Source: Oligoflexia bacterium
GTDB lineage: Bacteria; Bdellovibrionota; JAFGOL01
DNA length: 10,269 bases
Reading direction: 5' to 3'
Assembly (NCBI GenBank): GCA_016926495.1
Contig: JAFGOL010000130.1
Location: forward strand, 1 to 10,269
In this document: one piece after another, positions 6,300 to 10,269 of the stretch
Numbering within the stretch: the first letter of the stretch is position 1
Layout of the letters: each line of letters starts with the position of its first letter
Translations under genes and position numbers: made by a program
The notes under the pieces: generated by a model
What the model saw: only the letters and a program-made list of their open reading frames with translations
What the model was told of the DNA's origin: nothing
Database searches by the model: none

Positions 6300-6425
6300 A
6301 TGGCTTCATGTTCAAAAAAAACCAAGACCAGAAGGGCCATCAAACAGGCCAAGATGGGCAGGGACAGAAAGAAAAAAATGCAAAAACCCGGGACCTACAA
6401 GTTATTGCCGCTTGATAAAGAATGA
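6300..6425 (+). CDS. Very small basic protein (41 aa), likely nucleic-acid-binding
   Basis: The product is 41 aa, MASCSKKTKTRRAIK at the start, then a motif GRDRKKKMQKPGT (20-32) and an end LLPLDKE. About 16 of 41 residues are Lys or Arg, against only a few acidic residues, so an RNA, ribosome or DNA contact role is plausible but inferred. The start ATG has a strong GGAGGA site at 6284-6289, spaced 10 bp. The stop overlaps the next start as ATGA (6422-6425), which indicates translational coupling to the peptidase gene. Other reading frames in this stretch (from 6206 and 6235) lack ribosome sites and give no sensible protein. Short Lys/Arg-rich proteins with a comparable RKxx..GT pattern occur in other bacteria as hypotheticals; I cannot name the family. 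Confidence 0.75.
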   Translation: MASCSKKTKTRRAIKQAKMGRDRKKKMQKPGTYKLLPLDKE

Positions 6426-7657
6426 CCACGGATAAATCCTATCTGGAGGAAATATTTCTTAAATCGGTGCGAATAAATACAGCCTCGGTTTACGGTTCTC
6501 AAAGTTTGCCCAGCAGCAAGGGACAACTGGAACTCGGAAAGATGCTTGCCGGCGAATTGCGCGGTTTGGGCGTTAAAGACGTGGTACAGGACAGTAACGG
6601 GTATGTTATCGCGAGGATACCCGGAAATACCGGTGCGCCGGCGATCGCGTTTTTGAGCCATCTTGATACCGTTGGATTGATAGGAGCTGAAACAGTTGAA
6701 CCGGTTGTGCACCGTGATTATGACGGCGATGATATCCGTCTGCCGTATGACGGTACGGTCATAAGCGTCAAAGAGCATCCTGCTCTGAAGGATAAAACCG
6801 GCAAAACAATAATTACTTCCGACGGCAGGACCATACTCGGCGGTGACGATAAATCCGGTGTCGCTATACAAATGGAACTTGCCCGTATTTTAACCTCGGA
6901 TCCGGAAATCACGCACGGTGATGTTGTTCTTGTTTTTACCCCGGACGAAGAAATAGGCTGTCAGTGCAGGGAACTTGATGTAAAGCAACTCGGTGCAAGA
7001 TGTGCTTATACGATTGACGGTGATGGATTGGGTATGATCACGGATGAATGTTTTTGTGCGGATATGATGACGCTTCTTTTTAAGGGCAGGGACATACATA
7101 CCTGCTGCGCGAAAAATATCATGGTTAATTCAATCAGGGTGGCGTCTGAATTTATTGATTCCCTGCCGAAAAAATCAAGACCGGAAAAGACGGAAAAGCG
7201 GCAGGGGTTTATTCATGTACTGAATGTAAAAGGCACTGTTTCACAGACAGAGGTAACATGCCTTATAAGGGATTTCAGCGAAGATAAATTACTCGCGTTT
7301 GAGGAAATTGTAAAAAAGACCGCACAAAATGCCCTGAAGCGTTATCAGGGTGCCGAAGTTGAAATTCAGGTGAAGCAGCAGTACAGGAACATGAAACCTC
7401 TTATTGAAAAGGACCCGCCGGTTATAGATCTGGTAAAAAAGTCCTTTACCGAATGCGGAGTTATTCCCCGGATGCACGCCCTGAGGGGAGGTACTGACGG
7501 CGCGAATATCAGCTATATGGGGCTTCCCTGTCCGAATTTGTCCGCGGGTTACTATGCGGAGCATAGTAAAAGCGAGTGGGCCTGCCTTGAGGATATGGAA
7601 GATGCCGTAAAGGTGGTACTGAAGCTTGTCCAAAACTGGGCAAGGATCAAGGTCTGA
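6422..7657 (+). CDS. pepT: PepT-like tripeptide aminopeptidase (M20 metallopeptidase)
   Basis: This is a di-zinc M20-family exopeptidase that in its family removes N-terminal residues from tripeptides in the cytoplasm. It is 411 aa, normal for PepT. Metal and catalytic positions are intact: HLDTV (His80, Asp82), LGGDDKSG (bridging Asp142), TPDEEIG (Glu176/177), TIDGDG (Asp199) and a C-terminal His381. PepT-typical RGGTDGANISYMGLPCPNL (355-373) and GFIHVLNVKGTV (262-273) are present. Two oddities stand out. The lid-domain motif VHPGTAK of E. coli PepT, recalled from memory, reads IHTCCAK here (225-231). There are also seven Cys between residues 180 and 229 (180, 182, 194, 210, 212, 228, 229). 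The start ATG overlaps the preceding small gene's stop by 4 bp and has no good ribosome site of its own, so it is probably translated by coupling. Confidence 0.88.
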   Translation: MTTDKSYLEEIFLKSVRINTASVYGSQSLPSSKGQLELGKMLAGELRGLGVKDVVQDSNGYVIARIPGNTGAPAIAFLSHLDTVGLIGAETVEPVVHRDYDGDDIRLPYDGTVISVKEHPALKDKTGKTIITSDGRTILGGDDKSGVAIQMELARILTSDPEITHGDVVLVFTPDEEIGCQCRELDVKQLGARCAYTIDGDGLGMITDECFCADMMTLLFKGRDIHTCCAKNIMVNSIRVASEFIDSLPKKSRPEKTEKRQGFIHVLNVKGTVSQTEVTCLIRDFSEDKLLAFEEIVKKTAQNALKRYQGAEVEIQVKQQYRNMKPLIEKDPPVIDLVKKSFTECGVIPRMHALRGGTDGANISYMGLPCPNLSAGYYAEHSKSEWACLEDMEDAVKVVLKLVQNWARIKV

Positions 7658-7731
7658 TAATCAGAATAATTTAAATTTAACTACTCGATAACATTATGTT
7701 TTTTTGATTGTAAGACCTGCTGCGATTTTTG

Positions 7732-7761
7732 CTCCGTCTGATTTTGAATTTACTCCGTCTG
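7732..7761. repeat. Direct repeat CTCCGTCTG x2, 21-bp period, upstream of fliD
   Basis: CTCCGTCTG occurs at 7732-7740 and 7753-7761. With the preceding TTT the match is 12 of 13 bases (TTT-G/A-CTCCGTCTG). The period of 21 bp is two DNA helical turns, so both copies face the same side of the helix, as for tandem activator or repressor sites. They lie in the 207-bp AT-rich gap between pepT and fliD, which otherwise shows no gene and no clear terminator. Confidence 0.45.
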
Positions 7762-7769
7762 GCATAAAA

Positions 7770-7797
7770 AAGTCAGATAATTGTCAAAAAGTATAAT
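7770..7797 (+). promoter_or_regulatory. Candidate promoter of the fliD-fliS-fliT operon
   Basis: A perfect -10 TATAAT sits at 7792-7797, but the best -35 (AAGTCA at 7770-7775, 16-bp spacing) matches only 3 of 6. Initiation near 7804 would place the two CTCCGTCTG repeats centred around -68 and -47, positions that suit an activator helping a promoter with a poor -35. I found no good sigma-28 or sigma-54 match nearby. Confidence 0.3.
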
Positions 7798-7864
7798 ATT
7801 TTCAAGCTGGGTATTCCATGTAAGGCCCAAATATATTATTATTGGTAATTAAGAGGTTATAACA

Positions 7865-9268
7865 ATGCCTGTTACTTTTGGATCTCTTGCCTCAGGGCTT
7901 CCTCCTGACATAGTTGAAAAACTTGTGGAAGTAGAGCGCCGTCCCATACAGATGATGGAGCTTAGCAAGGCTGATCTTGAAAATAAGCAAAAACTTTTAA
8001 AGGACCTCAAGGGAAGAATTAACGGTATCCCTGTAACCAGTATGAAAGACATTTACGGATTTCGTGAAATGAAATCCGTTTCAAGCGATGAGACCGTAGT
8101 CAGGGCCAATGTTGATAAGGCTCTTGCCAGGCCCGCGACTTACAATATCGAGGTAGTTAACCTTGCCAGGAGATCTTCGGCCATAAGCACCGGCTTTCCG
8201 GACAAGGATAAAAGCCAGGTCGGCGTTGGTTACGTGACTTTCAAGACAAGTACGGGAGAGAGCAAGGATATTTTTATCGGCCCCTATAACAATTCTCTTA
8301 ATGACGTGGCAAAGGCCATCAATGATTCGGGGCTTGGCTTTGTTGCCAACGTTATAGAGGACGGGACTGATACGGACAAGCCGTACAGGTTGCTGATAAG
8401 CGGTCAGTCAAGCGGAGACAGCGAAGCTGTTGAATGGCCCCAGTTCTATTTTCTGGACGGAGATTATGATTTTTACATTGACCAGGAAAGGCCGGCCCAG
8501 GACGCCAAGGTCAAGATAGACGGTTTTGAAATAGAAGTGCCTGAAAACAAGGTCAAGGAAATGTTGCCCGGAGTAACTATAGATCTGCTAAAGGCGAATC
8601 CGGGGCAGGAAGTCAATCTTACTATAATGGAAGACATTGAATCAATTTCGGCTAAGGTTAAGGGGCTTGTGGACTCCATTAACAAGGTTCTTGAATTTAT
8701 CCAGGCGCAGAACAGCCTTAACGCGGAGTCCAATACCCGTAATACCCTTGGCGGTGATATAACTCTTTCAACCATCGAGAACAGGATAAGATCAATATTT
8801 ACAAGGGCGGTCCCGGGCGCGGGTTTTAATTTAAAGTACCTTAGTGAAGTCGGCATAGGATTCCAGAGAAACGGCCTTCTTGCTTTTGACGAGAATAAAT
8901 TTAACGCGGCTATTAATGAGCATTTCGGTGATGTGGCAAGGCTTTTTGTCGGCACAGGTGATATGCAGACAGGTGTCGTACCCGTCCTTGACAGGGAACT
9001 CAAGGCTTTTACGAATGTCGGGACCGGTATTCTTACTTCAAGGGAAGAAGGTATCAAAAGAAGGATGGATTCGCTGGACCAGTCCATAGAGAGAAAGGAA
9101 GTCTCTGTTGCAAAAAAAGCCGAACAGCTTAAAAGTACGTTTGCAAAACTGGAAAGCGCGATGGCATCCATGAAAACACAAAGTGCGTATGTATCGCAGG
9201 CTTTGGGCGCCGGACAGACCGGCGGAATTCTGGGTAATATGAACCTGGGAACAGCAAAGGTGGCGTAA
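7865..9268 (+). CDS. fliD: Flagellar hook-associated protein 2 (filament cap) FliD
   Basis: FliD caps the growing flagellar filament outside the cell and promotes flagellin folding after export through the flagellar type III system. The product is 467 aa. The N-terminal region (about 1-110) has the family opening FGSLASGLPPDIVEKLVEVE, a helical segment to about 53 and the TYNIEVVNLA strand (92-101). The C-terminal region (about 215-450) has DAKVKIDGFEI, LPGVTIDLLKA, the helix DSINKVLEFIQAQN and a final heptad-like coiled coil (about 397-440), consistent with the filament-contacting end. A short aromatic acidic insert, QFYFLDGDYDFYIDQ (193-207), lies between them and may be exposed. There is no signal peptide, as expected for a type III substrate. 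The start ATG has AAGAGG at 7851-7856. It leads a three-gene unit with fliS 19 bp downstream. Confidence 0.92.
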   Translation: MPVTFGSLASGLPPDIVEKLVEVERRPIQMMELSKADLENKQKLLKDLKGRINGIPVTSMKDIYGFREMKSVSSDETVVRANVDKALARPATYNIEVVNLARRSSAISTGFPDKDKSQVGVGYVTFKTSTGESKDIFIGPYNNSLNDVAKAINDSGLGFVANVIEDGTDTDKPYRLLISGQSSGDSEAVEWPQFYFLDGDYDFYIDQERPAQDAKVKIDGFEIEVPENKVKEMLPGVTIDLLKANPGQEVNLTIMEDIESISAKVKGLVDSINKVLEFIQAQNSLNAESNTRNTLGGDITLSTIENRIRSIFTRAVPGAGFNLKYLSEVGIGFQRNGLLAFDENKFNAAINEHFGDVARLFVGTGDMQTGVVPVLDRELKAFTNVGTGILTSREEGIKRRMDSLDQSIERKEVSVAKKAEQLKSTFAKLESAMASMKTQSAYVSQALGAGQTGGILGNMNLGTAKVA

Positions 9269-9287
9269 ACAGGGGCGGAGGTAATTA

Positions 9288-9686
9288 ATGAAAAACCCTT
9301 ATCAGAACTATAAACAGACACAGGTCGGCACGGCATCCAGGGAAAAAATACTCTTGATGCTCTACGAGGGAGCGATCAAGTATTGCAAGCTGGGCAGGAA
9401 AGCCCTTGAAAACAGGGATATCGCGGAAAAAGGCAGGATGATAGGAAAAACCCTGGATATTATATTCGAGCTCAGGAACACGCTTGATTTTGAAGTCGGG
9501 GGGCAGGTGGCGGCTCAGCTTGAGCAACTTTACAATTATATGGTTGACGAGCTTTCTGAAGCCAACCTTACAAATGACGCCAGGCATTTTGACATAGTGA
9601 TAGAAATGCTTGAAACACTTTACGACGGCTGGAAACAGGCTGTCGTGAGTTTTATGAAAGATAAAAATAACAAACAGAACCCGTAA
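9288..9686 (+). CDS. fliS: Flagellin export chaperone FliS
   Basis: FliS binds the C-terminus of newly made flagellin in the cytoplasm, prevents premature polymerisation and aids its export. The product is 132 aa, the usual FliS length. Family signatures are the N-terminal NPYQNYKQTQV with TASREKILLMLYEGAIKYC (15-33), and the helix-rich body with GKTLDIIFELRNTLDFEVGG (52-71) and QLYNYMVDELSEAN. The C-terminal helix LETLYDGWKQAV is also typical. GGAGGT at 9277-9282 precedes the ATG by 5 bp. The position between fliD and a FliT-like gene is the standard flagellar late-gene order. The flagellin gene itself is not in this window. Confidence 0.94.
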   Translation: MKNPYQNYKQTQVGTASREKILLMLYEGAIKYCKLGRKALENRDIAEKGRMIGKTLDIIFELRNTLDFEVGGQVAAQLEQLYNYMVDELSEANLTNDARHFDIVIEMLETLYDGWKQAVVSFMKDKNNKQNP

Positions 9687-9707
9687 AAAAAAACAAAGGG
9701 GGTATTT

Positions 9708-10139
9708 ATGAAAGAGGTATTAAGGCTGCTCGAACTTAAGAACGAGTATCTTGAAAAGTATCTCACAATCACCAAGGCTTTTGTTATGGGACTGGAAGAC
9801 GGTAATTACGAGGACCTGGAACTTTTGAAGGAGAACCGCGAAAACATCATAGGCATAATCGATCACATTGACGAAAAAATAGCGGTACTCGCGGAAAAGA
9901 TCGAAGAGGCTGACCCTTCACTGACCCAAAGCGCCAAGTCGGCTTTTTTCCTTAAGGAAAAGCTTGTCGAGGAACTGCTTAAAACAGACTCGAAGCTGTT
10001 CGAGCTTATTAACCTGCGGAAGGAGGAAATACTTTCCGACATTAATGATCTAAGGGACGTCAAGGAGGCGTTGAAAAGCTATGAAAGCACGGCCTTTGCC
10101 GCTACAGGTACGGGCAATATAATTAATATGGAAAAATAG
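9708..10139 (+). CDS. FliT/FlgN-like flagellar export chaperone (probable)
   Basis: The 143-aa product is almost entirely helical and charged, with Leu/Ile heptad-like spacing over about residues 1-125 (for example LLELKNEYLEKYLTITKAF and IIDHIDEKIAVLAEKIEEA) and a disordered Ala/Thr/Gly tail. FlgN and FliT chaperones are small helical proteins of this kind, and a FliT-type gene commonly follows fliD-fliS, where it binds FliD before export. I assign it from size, predicted helicity and position rather than from a diagnostic motif, so a divergent FlgN or another helical protein is possible. The start ATG has AAAGGGGGTAT upstream (from 9695), the same site form as before the gene at 4251. It lies 21 bp after fliS. 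Confidence 0.6.
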   Translation: MKEVLRLLELKNEYLEKYLTITKAFVMGLEDGNYEDLELLKENRENIIGIIDHIDEKIAVLAEKIEEADPSLTQSAKSAFFLKEKLVEELLKTDSKLFELINLRKEEILSDINDLRDVKEALKSYESTAFAATGTGNIINMEK

Positions 10140-10177
10140 GTTTACTAAGGCGGTTTTATTGTTTATTAGTAGCCTTG

Positions 10178-10269
10178 ATGAAAAAGCTTGTTTTTGCCTT
10201 ACTCTTTCTTCTTTTAATTTCCTGTTCACAGTCAGAATCCGGTAAAGTTGTTAAAGTTCACGAGTCGCT
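10178..10269 (+). CDS. N-terminus of a predicted lipoprotein (cut by window end)
   Basis: Thirty codons are visible: a basic start MKKLV, a hydrophobic core FALLFLLL (6-13) and a lipobox LISC with the lipidated Cys at residue 16, followed by a polar linker SQSESGK. This is a signal-peptidase II lipoprotein signal; the +2 Ser is compatible with sorting to the outer membrane. The mature domain is outside the window, so no function can be assigned. An in-frame TTG directly precedes the ATG. The ribosome site is weak, and the gene begins 38 bp after the FliT-like gene, so it may be transcribed with the flagellar unit. Confidence 0.7.
   Translation, partial: MKKLVFALLFLLLISCSQSESGKVVKVHES

Noticed and set aside
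6300..6425. Small basic protein as a ribosomal protein (bS20, bS21, bL34 type)
   Set aside because: Length and motifs do not match these families as I know them; only the basic composition is similar.
6206..6435. Two alternative plus-strand frames covering the small basic gene
   Set aside because: Neither has a ribosome site. The frame at 6300-6425 has GGAGGA and the ATGA coupling, and explains the region better.
7760..7775. Sigma-54 promoter at TGGCAT
   Set aside because: The TGGCA half is present, but no GC dinucleotide or TTGCA half follows at the required spacing.
7737..7777. Hairpin TCTGATTTT / AAAAGTCAGA after pepT as terminator
   Set aside because: The stem is AT-rich with a bulge and a loop of about 20 nt, and no T-tract follows, so it is unlike a rho-independent terminator.
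7754..7780. Sigma-28 flagellar promoter upstream of fliD
   Set aside because: TCAGATAA at 7773-7780 matches 6 of 8 bases of GCCGATAA, but no TAAA-type -35 lies at the right distance.
8473..9336. 287-aa open frame on the minus strand opposite fliD
   Set aside because: It is the mirror of a well-supported fliD/fliS coding region, is Ser/Leu-rich as antisense frames of such genes usually are, and shows no family motif.

Overview
This window looks like chromosomal DNA from a diderm (Gram-negative-type), flagellated and probably uncultivated bacterium. The cell-envelope evidence is a predicted outer-membrane beta-barrel protein ending in Phe and a lipoprotein signal peptide at the right edge. Flagella are indicated by a fliD-fliS-fliT-like cluster. 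Arg codons are often AGG. Counting GC on sample lines gives about 40-57% in the housekeeping genes, falling to about 25-30% in one stretch of an ankyrin-repeat gene. I cannot assign a phylum from this. All protein genes are on the + strand; the only supported minus-strand gene is a tRNA-Cys.

Region 1 (1-4170) is one tight operon: gap (5' end cut off by the window), pgk, tpiA, secG and an exported barrel protein. The first three genes encode consecutive steps of lower glycolysis/gluconeogenesis. SecG is a subunit of the Sec translocon, and the following gene encodes a likely Sec substrate whose 5' end overlaps secG. Gaps are 2-20 bp or overlaps.

Region 2 (4171-6080) is accessory. It holds an unrecognised 203-aa protein (TTG start, own sigma-70-type promoter) and then an ankyrin-repeat gene with its own promoter. 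The ankyrin gene is split into two frames exactly at an A-AAA-AAG heptamer; a -1 shift there restores an unbroken 386-aa ankyrin protein. This is either programmed frameshifting or a one-base lesion.

Region 3 (6093-7657) starts with tRNA-Cys(GCA), with encoded CCA, on the minus strand. Its promoter is interleaved with an opposing promoter that reads right into a two-gene unit: a 41-aa very basic protein (6300-6425) overlapping by ATGA a PepT-family (M20) peptidase with an unusual cysteine cluster.

Region 4 (7658-10269) has a 207-bp AT-rich intergenic region with a 9-bp direct repeat spaced two helical turns apart. It is followed by fliD (filament cap), fliS (flagellin chaperone) and a FliT/FlgN-like chaperone gene. 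The window ends in the first 30 codons of a lipoprotein gene. I see no CRISPR, insertion sequence, transposase, integrase or rRNA, and no convincing rho-independent terminator.
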